Below, one piece after another: positions 1-5,365 of a stretch of DNA of 42,808 nucleotides (position 1 is its first letter; every line of letters begins with the position of its first letter). The notes below the pieces were generated by a model, which made no database searches, had not been told where the DNA came from, and saw only the letters and a program-made list of their open reading frames with translations. The position numbers and the translations under genes were made by a program. The stretch covers positions 1 through 42,808 of the IMG/VR virus record IMGVR_UViG_3300031973_001126, one strand, 5' to 3'. This DNA is from a virus.

Positions 1-10
1 CTTCCGATCT
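1..10. other. residual Illumina adapter bases
   Basis: The ten bases CTTCCGATCT are identical to the 3' end of the standard Illumina TruSeq adapter. The phage sequence that would be expected here, judged from the repeat at the other end, differs. They are most simply a sequencing artefact at the contig edge, and they add false residues to the reading frame of the minus-strand gene crossing this end. Confidence 0.85.
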
Positions 11-386
11 CGGCCCCTGCGGCGTCCCATGCGGCGTCCCATGCGGCGGCCCGTGCGGCGGCCCCTGCGGCGGCCAGCTTGCCTTTGGTCGCCTTCCCGG
101 CCAGAAACCGCTCGGTCGTGTCGTTGCATTCCTTGACGCGCGGATCGGTATTCAGATGCTCGACCCGCCGAGCGCAGTCGAGCGCGAAGCGGCGGGCGAA
201 GAAATCGACATCGGGCACCGCGCGCAGGCACCAGATCGCGTCTTCGATCCCGTTGCTTTTCAGGATCGCGGCGAGGGACAGCTTCTTGTCGTCGGCCTTC
301 GTCTTGCCGAGGCTTTTCAGCAGCTTTTCCCAGCCGTTGGAGCAAGGGCCGTGAGCGCGGATCGCGTTGAGCGTGGTGTACAGCAT
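1..386 (-). CDS. Ala-rich tetrapeptide-repeat phage protein, N-terminal part
   Basis: This is the N-terminal part of a conserved phage protein of unknown function. It begins MLYTTLNAIRAHGPC and has a folded region of about 100 residues with Trp and Cys, followed by four-residue repeats rich in Ala with Trp-Asp or Arg. The frame is open to the contig edge and continues in frame at 42808, where the repeats end in a short basic tail. With the 55-base overlap merged, the whole protein is about 151 residues. The last few codons at the edge are adapter bases. It is one of the first genes after the leftward early promoter. No enzymatic motif is visible. Confidence 0.8.
   Translation of the reverse strand, partial: MLYTTLNAIRAHGPCSNGWEKLLKSLGKTKADDKKLSLAAILKSNGIEDAIWCLRAVPDVDFFARRFALDCARRVEHLNTDPRVKECNDTTERFLAGKATKGKLAAAGAAARAAAWDAAWDAAGAEIG
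11..65. repeat. contig-end overlap repeat, left copy (12-bp tandem units)
   Basis: This 55-base stretch recurs at 42754-42808 with a single difference (A at 41, C at 42784). It is built of imperfect 12-base units of the type GCGGCGTCCCAT, which encode four-residue units (WDAA, RAAA, GAAA) on the minus strand. Joining the copies restores one open frame across the ends, so this is most likely the overlap of a circular assembly rather than a biological terminal repeat. Short-read assembly may have changed the number of units. Confidence 0.75.
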
Positions 387-451
387 GGGTGATCCTGGGT
401 GATTGGGTGCGGGCGTTGTTGTGCTTCGCCGTGCCCGCTAGGCGCATGAAT

Positions 452-817
452 TCAGTTGCCGTCGTCGGCCTTGCATCCGAACCGGCTGTCCGCCTCGCGT
501 TCAAGGATGCGGAAAATCTGGTCGTGCTCGGCGCCGCGCAGGTAGCCCTCGATCATCGGCCACAGGTGATCGTTGGCGTACAGGCTGGTGCCGTCGTGCC
601 AGCACGGAGCGTGGAGCAGCCAGCACGGCACCTGAGACGGCGCATCATCGCCCTGCTTCTTGAGGTAATGGATTTCGAGGCCGCAGCTTGGCGGGTATTT
701 GTCGTCGAGGCTGGCGTGGAAGTGGATGCCGCCATCGGGGCCGATCAACTGCCACTGGTGGCGGACCGAACCGAACCGCTTCTGCCAAGTGTACTTGTGG
801 TGCTTGTAGCGACTCAT
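452..817 (-). CDS. conserved hypothetical early phage protein
   Basis: A 121-residue soluble protein, rich in His, Trp and Cys, with an aromatic N-terminus (MSRYKHHKYTWQKRFGSV). A good ribosome-binding site (GGAGGG) lies about 6 bases before the ATG. It follows the next leftward gene by two bases in the pL operon, so it is expected early in infection. I do not recognise the family. The His/Cys content would allow metal binding, but there is no clear CxxC pair. The 65 bases between its stop and the next gene hold no obvious signal. Confidence 0.75.
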   Translation of the reverse strand: MSRYKHHKYTWQKRFGSVRHQWQLIGPDGGIHFHASLDDKYPPSCGLEIHYLKKQGDDAPSQVPCWLLHAPCWHDGTSLYANDHLWPMIEGYLRGAEHDQIFRILEREADSRFGCKADDGN

Positions 818-819
818 AA

Positions 820-1017
820 TCAGCCCTCCGGGTTGATCGGGACGAGCGTGAAAACCGGCCCCGCCCCGCCGCCGATATAGATCGTCTCGCCGTCGCGCAG
901 GCGGTCCGCGGTCTCCGCGATGTCGTCGCCCTCGTTGCCCTCTTCCCAGTGGGTGATCGGGCCGGACCAGAGAACCTTGCCGCGGAAGGTGATCTGCATG
1001 TGGGTGCAGTGCTTCAT
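820..1017 (-). CDS. small hypothetical early protein
   Basis: A 65-residue protein with a mixed beta pattern (ITFRGKVLWSGPI, ETIYIGGGAGPVFTLVPI) and an acidic middle. Its start codon lies one base before the stop of the upstream membrane-protein gene, which implies coupled translation in the pL operon. The family is unknown to me. The tight packing and codon use like its neighbours are the main support. Confidence 0.7.
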   Translation of the reverse strand: MKHCTHMQITFRGKVLWSGPITHWEEGNEGDDIAETADRLRDGETIYIGGGAGPVFTLVPINPEG

Positions 1018-1018
1018 G

Positions 1019-1144
1019 TCAGCGGCCCCGGATGCCGCGAACGATGTCGCGCACGAGGCCGACGGCCATGTAGAGGCAGCCGCCGTAGACGATGGCGGCG
1101 GCGAGGGTCATGAGGATCGCGGTGGCGGGGTGGCTGTAGGTCAT
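1019..1144 (-). CDS. 41-residue single-pass membrane protein
   Basis: First gene after the putative leftward promoter. The peptide MTYSHPATA leads into one hydrophobic helix (about residues 8-30) and a basic cytoplasmic tail (VRDIVRGIRGR). A GGGAGA ribosome-binding site stands about 7 bases before the chosen ATG. Its start is about 40 bases downstream of the predicted transcript start. The longer frame starting further upstream would run through the operators and is rejected. Function unknown. Tiny membrane proteins at this position in temperate phages are often accessory or exclusion factors, but nothing here proves that. Confidence 0.65.
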   Translation of the reverse strand: MTYSHPATAILMTLAAAIVYGGCLYMAVGLVRDIVRGIRGR

Positions 1145-1187
1145 CGCCCGTCTCCCGGGCGGCCTGTCCGCCCTGTTGATGGACGGG

Positions 1188-1216
1188 AGATTTGCACGGT
1201 CCGTGTAATTTGTCAA
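1188..1216 (-). promoter_or_regulatory. putative leftward early promoter pL
   Basis: On the minus strand a perfect -35 hexamer TTGACA (1211-1216) is followed by a 17-base spacer and a weak -10 AAATCT (1188-1193). The spacer contains one 13-bp operator, and a second operator touches the -35 box. This matches the architecture of the rightward promoter, so the repressor could shut both. The poor -10 lowers certainty about the exact start. Confidence 0.55.
1194..1206. promoter_or_regulatory. operator OL1 (13-bp repressor site)
   Basis: GCACGGTCCGTGT matches the dyad ACACGG-N-CCGTGT at 11 of 12 arm positions. It lies in the spacer of the putative pL promoter, where a bound repressor would block RNA polymerase. 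Confidence 0.7.
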
Positions 1217-1228
1217 CACGCTCCGTGT
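1216..1228. promoter_or_regulatory. operator OL2 (13-bp repressor site)
   Basis: ACACGCTCCGTGT matches the dyad at 11 of 12 arm positions and overlaps the edge of the pL -35 box. Its centre is 22 bp from that of OL1, about two helical turns, suited to cooperative binding. Both left operators are followed by AATTTG. Confidence 0.7.
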
Positions 1229-1270
1229 AATTTGGCGATGTTATTTTTCATCCATGCTGCGACAATCTGT

Positions 1271-1600
1271 CTAGCCGCGGCGAGTATGCTTAATTTGGCT
1301 GTGGGAATCCGTACCGGAATCGTTCGACGCGGCCCGCACGGGAACGGCCATCGCGTCGCTAAGGCCGAGTATATAACTCGGGTTAATTCCGGCACGTTCT
1401 GCGATTATGGGAATGACCTCGGGAGGCAATCCGCGTCGCTTCCAATTCGTTAAAACGTTCGATTCGATTTGTAGCAGTTCGCAGGCGCGTTTGCCATGCC
1501 CATGCACGTCCAGGTCAATGGCGTGTAGGTGAAACAGCGCATTTTGGAATCGCTGAAAGCGATCCTGCCGCACCGCAGCATTGCTGATGAACGTGCCCAT
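1271..1600 (-). CDS. CI-type prophage repressor, N-terminal-domain-only
   Basis: Probable lysogeny repressor of 109 residues. Residues about 30-75 form a helix-turn-helix like the phage CI repressor N-domain (CELLQIESNVLTNWKRRG, then PPEVIPIIAERAGINPSYIL). It has no LexA/S24 self-cleavage domain, only a hydrophilic Ser/His-rich tail, so RecA-driven autocleavage is not expected. It is transcribed away from the Cro-like gene, and operators lie on both sides of it. I chose the internal ATG because a TAATAT -10-like box at about 1653-1658 would start transcripts downstream of the earlier ATG at 1654, which also lies between operators. The alternative start adds 18 residues. Confidence 0.75.
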   Translation of the reverse strand: MGTFISNAAVRQDRFQRFQNALFHLHAIDLDVHGHGKRACELLQIESNVLTNWKRRGLPPEVIPIIAERAGINPSYILGLSDAMAVPVRAASNDSGTDSHSQIKHTRRG

Positions 1601-1631
1601 GCCCCCAACTTTAGGAGCGGGCTGCAATAAG

Positions 1632-1644
1632 TCACGATCCGTGT
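1632..1644. promoter_or_regulatory. operator OR3-like (13-bp repressor site)
   Basis: TCACGATCCGTGT has one perfect half-site (CCGTGT) and a 4-of-6 left half. It is the most repressor-proximal of three sites between the divergent repressor and Cro-like genes, so it may control the repressor's own transcription. Confidence 0.6.
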
Positions 1645-1657
1645 ATGTTCTCATATT

Positions 1658-1670
1658 ACACGGAGGGTGC
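1658..1670. promoter_or_regulatory. operator OR2-like (13-bp repressor site)
   Basis: ACACGGAGGGTGC has a perfect left half-site and a degenerate right half. It is the middle of the three sites; centres are 26 and 33 bp from its neighbours. It is flanked by ATT on the left, as the left operators are on the minus strand. Confidence 0.6.
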
Positions 1671-1680
1671 AAAATACCGC

Positions 1681-1708
1681 TTGCCAAAAAACACGGCCCG
1701 TGTATTAT
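1681..1708 (+). promoter_or_regulatory. rightward early promoter pR
   Basis: TTGCCA (1681-1686), a 16-base spacer and TATTAT (1703-1708) make a good sigma-70-type promoter. The spacer holds the perfect operator. The expected transcript start is at about 1715-1717, at or within two bases of the ATG of the Cro-like gene, so the message appears leaderless. Confidence 0.75.
1691..1703. promoter_or_regulatory. operator OR1-like, perfect dyad
   Basis: ACACGG-C-CCGTGT is a perfect 6+1+6 inverted repeat and the best match among the five sites. It fills most of the pR spacer and reaches the first base of the -10 box, so occupancy should silence rightward early transcription. Confidence 0.8.
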
Positions 1709-1716
1709 GCCGCCCC

Positions 1717-1956
1717 ATGACAACTGTATCGTCTCTCATCAAGGACTTGGGCGGCCCCACCGTCGTCGCTCGTGCTCTCGGTTGTGCGGTCAACGTGATC
1801 GGCAACTGGCCGGCACGCGGAAACGTGCCGTGGCACCACCATGATGCACTGCTCAAATTCGCCGCGAGCCTGGGGAAGCCACTGACGCGCGAGGACCTGC
1901 GGAAGCTCGCGCCCGTGCCCGGCAAGAAGCGCTCTACGCGCAAGCGGGCGGCCTGA
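1717..1956 (+). CDS. Cro-like HTH protein
   Basis: A 79-residue basic DNA-binding protein, first in the rightward operon. Residues 5-55 have the pattern of Cro/carph-isopro HTH proteins: LIKDLGGPTVVARALGC (turn), then VIGNWPARGNVPWHHHDALL (recognition helix and following helix). It ends in a basic tail (KKRSTRKRAA). By position and fold it should compete with the repressor for the ACACGG-N-CCGTGT operators and favour lysis. The ATG is at or next to the predicted transcript start and lacks a Shine-Dalgarno, suggesting leaderless translation. The longer frame starting at 1645 would begin upstream of the promoter and is rejected. Confidence 0.8.
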   Translation: MTTVSSLIKDLGGPTVVARALGCAVNVIGNWPARGNVPWHHHDALLKFAASLGKPLTREDLRKLAPVPGKKRSTRKRAA

Positions 1957-1958
1957 AC

Positions 1959-2012
1959 ATGCTTCGTCATGAACCGTACCGTTCGGCCGACTTCTACAAG
2001 GATGCGGCGTGA
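1959..2012 (+). CDS. 17-residue coupled leader ORF
   Basis: A tiny frame (MLRHEPYRSADFYKDAA) starts two bases after the Cro-like stop. Its stop overlaps the GTG start of the next gene as GTGA, the overlap style used across this genome. It may be a real micro-protein or only a translational coupler. Evidence is positional only. Confidence 0.35.
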   Translation: MLRHEPYRSADFYKDAA

Positions 2013-2626
2013 CCATGTCTGTCCCTGACAAGACGGAGCGGAACGCCGCGATCATCAAGATGCGCCTTGGTGGCGCGTCGTATCAGGAAATCGGGGACAG
2101 CCTTTCCGTCTCTCGTCAGCGTGTTCAGCAGCTTTTGTGGCGGCTTGAAAAGCAGGGTAAATGCCCCCCGCTCGGCGGTCGAAGCCTGCGCGTCCACGGC
2201 GCTTCCGGGGTCGGCTGGTGCGAGGAATGCGGCGCTGCTTTCAAGCGCCGGCCGTGCATAGAGCGCGTATATTGCTCGCTGAACTGCTTCGGATCAGCGC
2301 GGACGAAATGGGAGCGCGCCGAGGCCGTCGTTCGCGCTCGATTTTCCGGCGAAAAGTGGAACACCATCAAAAAGCGCATGGGCGTCGATTTGCCCGCTCT
2401 ACACAAGAGCGCCTTTATGTGGTGCCGGAAAAAGAACATCACAGACATTTCCGTGCTTCGTCAGATATGGCCTTGGGGCAGCAAATTCGTTGATCGCCTG
2501 AAAGGTCAAAACACCGGCTCGTCGCCAAACTCGCCGGCAATTCTATCGCCAAATTCAACACTAGATCACGCAGGACCCGCGCCAACGGGACCGGCTGATT
2601 GTAACGGCGCTCGTCGTCATGGATAG
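2009..2626 (+). CDS. HTH/zinc-finger regulatory protein
   Basis: A 205-residue probable DNA-binding protein. Residues 14-50 form an HTH of the sigma-70 region 4 kind (MRLGGASYQEIGDSLSVSRQ, then QQLLWRLEKQG). A zinc-binding segment follows (CEECGAAF and YCSLNC, about 70-95), then a second HTH-like stretch (EKWNTIKKRMGVDLPALHKS). The C-terminal 40 residues are Pro/Ser/Asn-rich and probably disordered. The GTG start has AAGGA six bases upstream, a better fit than the ATG two codons later. It sits where lambdoid phages carry cII, so a role in the lysis-lysogeny decision is possible but unproven. Confidence 0.65.
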   Translation: MTMSVPDKTERNAAIIKMRLGGASYQEIGDSLSVSRQRVQQLLWRLEKQGKCPPLGGRSLRVHGASGVGWCEECGAAFKRRPCIERVYCSLNCFGSARTKWERAEAVVRARFSGEKWNTIKKRMGVDLPALHKSAFMWCRKKNITDISVLRQIWPWGSKFVDRLKGQNTGSSPNSPAILSPNSTLDHAGPAPTGPADCNGARRHG

Positions 2627-2650
2627 CGCCGCCCTGCATTTCGACCTCCT

Positions 2651-2686
2651 CCCCGTGTGTGAGCGCGAAACTCACACACACAGGGG
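2651..2686 (+). promoter_or_regulatory. RBS-sequestering stem-loop
   Basis: GTGTGTGAG (2655-2663) and CTCACACAC (2671-2679) form a perfect 9-bp stem with a 7-base loop. CCCC at 2651 can extend it by pairing with GGGG at 2683-2686 across a three-base bulge. That GGGG is the Shine-Dalgarno of the gene starting at 2691, so the folded RNA would hide it. As DNA, the dyad could instead be a regulator's binding site. Confidence 0.55.
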
Positions 2687-2690
2687 CGAT

Positions 2691-3008
2691 ATGAATATCC
2701 GTCACGAACGACAAGGTTGTATCGGCGAGCGGGCTTGGCGCTGGATCGAGCTGCGGTTTCCGCGGCGGAGCGACAAGGAGCTTGCGGGGGCCATCGGCGA
2801 GTCGCCGCATGTCGTGCGCTCGTACCGGACCGGCACGGTGCTGCCGAGCCAGCGGAAGATCACGGCCTGGTTCGTGCGGTTTCCGGAAATGGTGCCGTTC
2901 GTCGTGCTGCCTTGGCTGCCGGAAGATCATTTCCAGCGTGCAGCGAGGCGGCTCGAAGAAGCGCGGAAGATCATCGACGAAGTGACGACGTGGGAGGCGA
3001 AGCGATGA
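2691..3008 (+). CDS. HTH DNA-binding protein
   Basis: A 105-residue protein with a Cro/CI-type HTH. The motif SDKELAGAIGESPHVVRSYR (about residues 27-46) reads as helix-turn-helix, and a helix with REARK-like basic character closes the protein. I chose the ATG with AGGGG at a 5-base spacing; an ATG at 2619 adds 24 residues but would run through the stem-loop. The hairpin over the Shine-Dalgarno suggests controlled translation. Its stop overlaps the next gene as ATGA. It may be an early transcription regulator; the target is unknown. Confidence 0.65.
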   Translation: MNIRHERQGCIGERAWRWIELRFPRRSDKELAGAIGESPHVVRSYRTGTVLPSQRKITAWFVRFPEMVPFVVLPWLPEDHFQRAARRLEEARKIIDEVTTWEAKR

Positions 3009-3145
3009 TTACGGCTGGCGTCTGGTTACTCGCATTTGGATTGTTGATCGCGTGCGAAAGGGATCGTGACTCCAGCACATCCGGCTCGGGCGCGCTCATG
3101 ACGATTGTTGCGTGCGTCCTTTTGACGATCGGCATCAACCGATGA
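3005..3145 (+). CDS. small two-helix membrane protein
   Basis: A 46-residue peptide with hydrophobic stretches at residues 2-17 (ITAGVWLLAFGLLIAC) and 30-44, separated by a charged Ser-rich loop. It is joined by ATGA overlaps to genes on both sides. Function unknown. The inner membrane is the likely location. Confidence 0.6.
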   Translation: MITAGVWLLAFGLLIACERDRDSSTSGSGALMTIVACVLLTIGINR

Positions 3146-3282
3146 CCCGCCTCTATCTCTACGCAGCCTACCACTTCCACGCGTCGATGGCATGGCTTCT
3201 GGCCCGCACGATCGGCCGGTGGATGCAGTGGCACCAGCGACGCGCGGATGCGATCGCCGTCAAGCTCGCGAGCGGCAAATGA
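3142..3282 (+). CDS. small basic amphipathic protein
   Basis: A 46-residue peptide beginning MTRLYLYAAYHFHASMAW, with an aromatic amphipathic N-terminal half and a basic C-terminal half. It overlaps both neighbours by four bases (ATGA). No family recognised. Support comes from its place in an unbroken chain of coupled genes. Confidence 0.5.
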   Translation: MTRLYLYAAYHFHASMAWLLARTIGRWMQWHQRRADAIAVKLASGK

Positions 3283-3470
3283 CCGACGCCCTCTCATTTA
3301 CCGCCTTCCACGCCGCGCTCACGGACTCCCGCATGACGGGAGACGGGCGGAAGCGTGCCGAGTTCCAATCGAATATCCCGGCGGCCCCGACCCCTCCCCT
3401 CGCCGGGATCACTGGCGGCGCCTGCGATCCCCCTCCGGGCGCCGCCTTTTTTATTCCGGGTGCGCGATGA
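3279..3470 (+). CDS. small hypothetical ORF ending inside a terminator
   Basis: A 63-residue frame (MTDALSFTAFHAALTDSR) coupled to the previous gene by ATGA. Its last 20 residues are encoded by the intrinsic terminator hairpin and U-tract, which gives the odd Pro/Gly/Phe tail. Only the N-terminal 40 residues look like protein. The gene may be real with a terminator overlapping its end, or the frame may be accidental. Its stop overlaps the next ATG. Confidence 0.4.
   Translation: MTDALSFTAFHAALTDSRMTGDGRKRAEFQSNIPAAPTPPLAGITGGACDPPPGAAFFIPGAR
3414..3452 (+). terminator. strong intrinsic terminator within the early operon
   Basis: GGCGGCGCC (3414-3422) pairs perfectly with GGCGCCGCC (3438-3446) and is followed by six T residues. 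It stands about 1.7 kb downstream of pR, before the rest of the early genes, like lambda tR1. Genes beyond it need read-through, antitermination or another promoter. Confidence 0.75.
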
Positions 3471-4048
3471 AAATCGTTTGCGCTCATTGCGGTCGCGAAA
3501 GCGACAAGCCGTCCGGTGGCGTCAACCGCGCCCGCCGACGCGGCTTGAAGATTTACTGTGGCCGGACGTGCTCCGGTTTCGGCCGGCGCCTCGGCAAATC
3601 GCTCGCCGAGCGCCGCAAGGAGAAGCGCGCGTATGACGCCGAATATCGGCGCCTCAACCGAGAGGCGATCAAGGCCAAGAAACGCGCCCATCACACCGCG
3701 ACTTACGACCCCGTCGCTGCGGCGGCAATTCGGAAAGAGCGCATGCCCCTGCACGTCGCCTATTGCCGCCGGCCCGAATATCGCGCCTGGAAGGCCGAGT
3801 ACGACCGCAAGCTGCGCGCGAAGGAATACGGAGAGTTCGCGGAAGCCTATTTGCTCCTCCAAAGCGTCGATCGCGAGATCGCCACCCGAATGACGCGACA
3901 AGAAATCTACGCGGCGAACGGCACCCTCAACAAACGCCTACAACGGAGACGAGATCATGACGGAACTTTCGGCGTCCACCCTCAAGCAGGCGCTGTGGGA
4001 AACCCTCACCGACATCAAGAGCGACAAAATGCAGGCGAGCCAGGGTGA
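3467..4048 (+). CDS. zinc-finger phage protein, possible nuclease-associated
   Basis: A 193-residue very basic protein. An N-terminal zinc motif (CAHCGRESD and YCGRTCSG, residues 4-40) is followed by a long Arg/Lys/Tyr-rich helical region and the conserved-looking block RMTRQEIYAANGTLNKRLQ. I recognise the overall type from other alphaproteobacterial phages, where it is annotated as hypothetical. The last 30 residues run 92 bases out of frame into the next gene and look unstructured, so an ancestral stop near the RRR may have been lost. It starts directly after the early terminator. Confidence 0.65.
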   Translation: MKIVCAHCGRESDKPSGGVNRARRRGLKIYCGRTCSGFGRRLGKSLAERRKEKRAYDAEYRRLNREAIKAKKRAHHTATYDPVAAAAIRKERMPLHVAYCRRPEYRAWKAEYDRKLRAKEYGEFAEAYLLLQSVDREIATRMTRQEIYAANGTLNKRLQRRRDHDGTFGVHPQAGAVGNPHRHQERQNAGEPG

Positions 4049-4172
4049 CGCCATCGCAGCCCAGGCGCGCGAAATTCTGCGCACCGTGAAGGTCCAGCTT
4101 CAAATCGCCGCGCACACGAAGCGCAGCGTGCCGGTCGAGATCATCAACTTTTCGGAAGTGACCGGAAAGTAA
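3957..4172 (+). CDS. small helical hypothetical protein
   Basis: A 71-residue protein, mostly helical by pattern (STLKQALWETLTDIKSDKMQ), ending VEIINFSEVTGK. A GGAGACGAG ribosome-binding site precedes the ATG. It overlaps the end of the preceding gene by 92 bases in another frame; the better RBS and composition argue that this frame is the real one there. No function recognised. Downstream, to 4282, lie two short hairpins (GCCGGGG/CCCCGGC and CCGGCGA/TCGCCGG) without U-tracts. Confidence 0.6.
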   Translation: MTELSASTLKQALWETLTDIKSDKMQASQGDAIAAQAREILRTVKVQLQIAAHTKRSVPVEIINFSEVTGK

Positions 4173-4282
4173 CCGAGAATCGAAGCCGGGGTGGCCCCGG
4201 CGATCCTGGCGCGGCCCCTCCCTTGCGCGCCCCGCTCCGGCGAATCGTCGCCGGCGGCTTCGAAACCACTGTAGGAGCGATC

Positions 4283-4645
4283 ATGCTTGACCTCACGAAG
4301 CCCGTGCAGACGCGCGATGGACGCCGCGCCGAGATATTGGCGAAGGGGCTGAAATTGGAGCGCGGGGAAAGCATCGTCGGGCTGATCTGGCCGAAGGACG
4401 GCGGCCGAGCGGAGGTCGCGTCGTGGCAAGAAGACGGTCATTACCTCCGCCTCGCCGATACTGACAAGGACCTCGTCAACGTCCCCGAGACGCTGAAGAC
4501 GTGGCATGTGTCGGGATTCGATGCGAAGGGCGATGCGGTTGCGCATAGCTGCTTGAGTGAGGCCGGGGCCATTTCCCGCGCCGGCATCATCCGTCAGAGC
4601 GGCGGCCGCGCCCTCATCACCCCCGTCGAAGGCATCCCCACATGA
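4283..4645 (+). CDS. hypothetical early protein
   Basis: A 120-residue protein beginning MLDLTKPVQTRDGRRAEILA, a pattern common in small phage proteins where a beta-strand 'DLTKPV..RDG' module recurs. The middle is beta-rich (ESIVGLIWPKDGGRAEVASW). TAGGAG precedes the ATG by about 6 bases. The function is unknown. It starts a new run of coupled genes extending to the replication genes. Confidence 0.65.
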   Translation: MLDLTKPVQTRDGRRAEILAKGLKLERGESIVGLIWPKDGGRAEVASWQEDGHYLRLADTDKDLVNVPETLKTWHVSGFDAKGDAVAHSCLSEAGAISRAGIIRQSGGRALITPVEGIPT

Positions 4646-4806
4646 AGCCGAAGAAGATCACGGCGTATGTGGTGTTCTGGCGGTGGCCTAAAGACCCGCC
4701 CATGTGGCGCGAGCGTTCGAGCAAGAAAGATGCGGAGACTGACGCGCGCTGGTATCGCAAGCATGGCGCCAAGGTCGTCGTGAAGACCGTGACGGTGACG
4801 CTGTGA
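4642..4806 (+). CDS. small hypothetical protein
   Basis: A 54-residue basic protein (MKPKKITAYVVFWRWPKDPP) with predicted beta-alpha-beta pattern: VVFW, a helix with KKDAETDARWY, then KVVVKTVTVTL. ATGA overlap at its start and GTGA at its end link it to both neighbours, including the nuclease gene. No family recognised. Confidence 0.6.
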   Translation: MKPKKITAYVVFWRWPKDPPMWRERSSKKDAETDARWYRKHGAKVVVKTVTVTL

Positions 4807-5180
4807 GACGCCAGGACGAATACCGCCTCCAGGTGGTCATCGCCGACGCGCTGGCCAAGGTGCTGGACCCGCAGCAATGCTTCTGGCGGTCGAGCCTGGA
4901 CGGCGCGCGGCTGCACATCGTCACGGCGGCGCGGCACCGGCGGGTCAATGCGGTGGTCAAGGGCTGGCCGGATATTGCGTTCTATCCGCGCAACGGACGC
5001 CCCTTCTTCTGCGAATTGAAGCGGTCCGCCAAGATCAAGCCCGGCGCGGATCAACTGGCCCTGCACGAATACCTCCGCGGCCTCGGGTACCCGGTCTACG
5101 TCGCCGCCACGCTCGATGACGTGCTGGCCGCGCTGGAGAAGCAGGGCGTGCCGACGCGGATTGCGAGGGCAGCCGCATGA
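4803..5180 (+). CDS. VRR-NUC-type PD-(D/E)XK nuclease
   Basis: A 125-residue protein matching the VRR-NUC fold of restriction-type nucleases. The catalytic pattern is visible as GWPDIAFYP (Asp), FFCELKRS (E-x-K) and GADQLALHEYL (Gln), ending with the strand YPVYVAATLDDVLAAL. It starts with GTG, whose bases overlap the preceding stop. Stand-alone VRR-NUC proteins are common in phage early regions and probably act on branched or replicating DNA. The substrate is not shown by the sequence. Confidence 0.75.
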   Translation: MRRQDEYRLQVVIADALAKVLDPQQCFWRSSLDGARLHIVTAARHRRVNAVVKGWPDIAFYPRNGRPFFCELKRSAKIKPGADQLALHEYLRGLGYPVYVAATLDDVLAALEKQGVPTRIARAAA

Positions 5181-5365
5181 CCCCGGACCCGCCCAATACC
5201 CCGTCCACGCATCCGGACGATCACCCGGTCATCGACCTGCACCATGTGTACCCGGAAGGCCTCCAGGACGCGCTGGCGATGGGCTGGCAGACGTATCCCG
5301 GTGCCGAGCCTAGGGCGGCAGGGTCCGGGTGGCTGGTGCCCGTGTGGAGGCCCGTGGAAGCATGA
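5177..5365 (+). CDS. small Pro-rich hypothetical protein
   Basis: A 62-residue protein with a Pro/His-rich N-terminus and a Trp-rich C-terminus (GSGWLVPVWRPVEA). Four-base overlaps join it to the nuclease gene and the SANT-like gene. No family or function recognised. Confidence 0.5.
   Translation: MTPDPPNTPSTHPDDHPVIDLHHVYPEGLQDALAMGWQTYPGAEPRAAGSGWLVPVWRPVEA

Noticed and set aside
11-65. Biological direct terminal repeat (T7-type)
   Set aside because: The repeat is only 55 bases, lies inside a coding repeat, has one mismatch, and the gene continues in frame across the join. Assembly overlap explains it better.
11-82. Possible CRISPR-like or regulatory array at the contig start
   Set aside because: The units are 12 bases, contiguous, without spacers, and are in frame with a protein repeat.
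1019-1219. Longer 66-residue version of the first leftward membrane protein
   Set aside because: The upstream ATG would lie within or before pL and its operators. The internal ATG has a good ribosome-binding site.
1645-1716. Longer N-terminus for the Cro-like protein
   Set aside because: It would start upstream of pR and translate through operator and promoter DNA.
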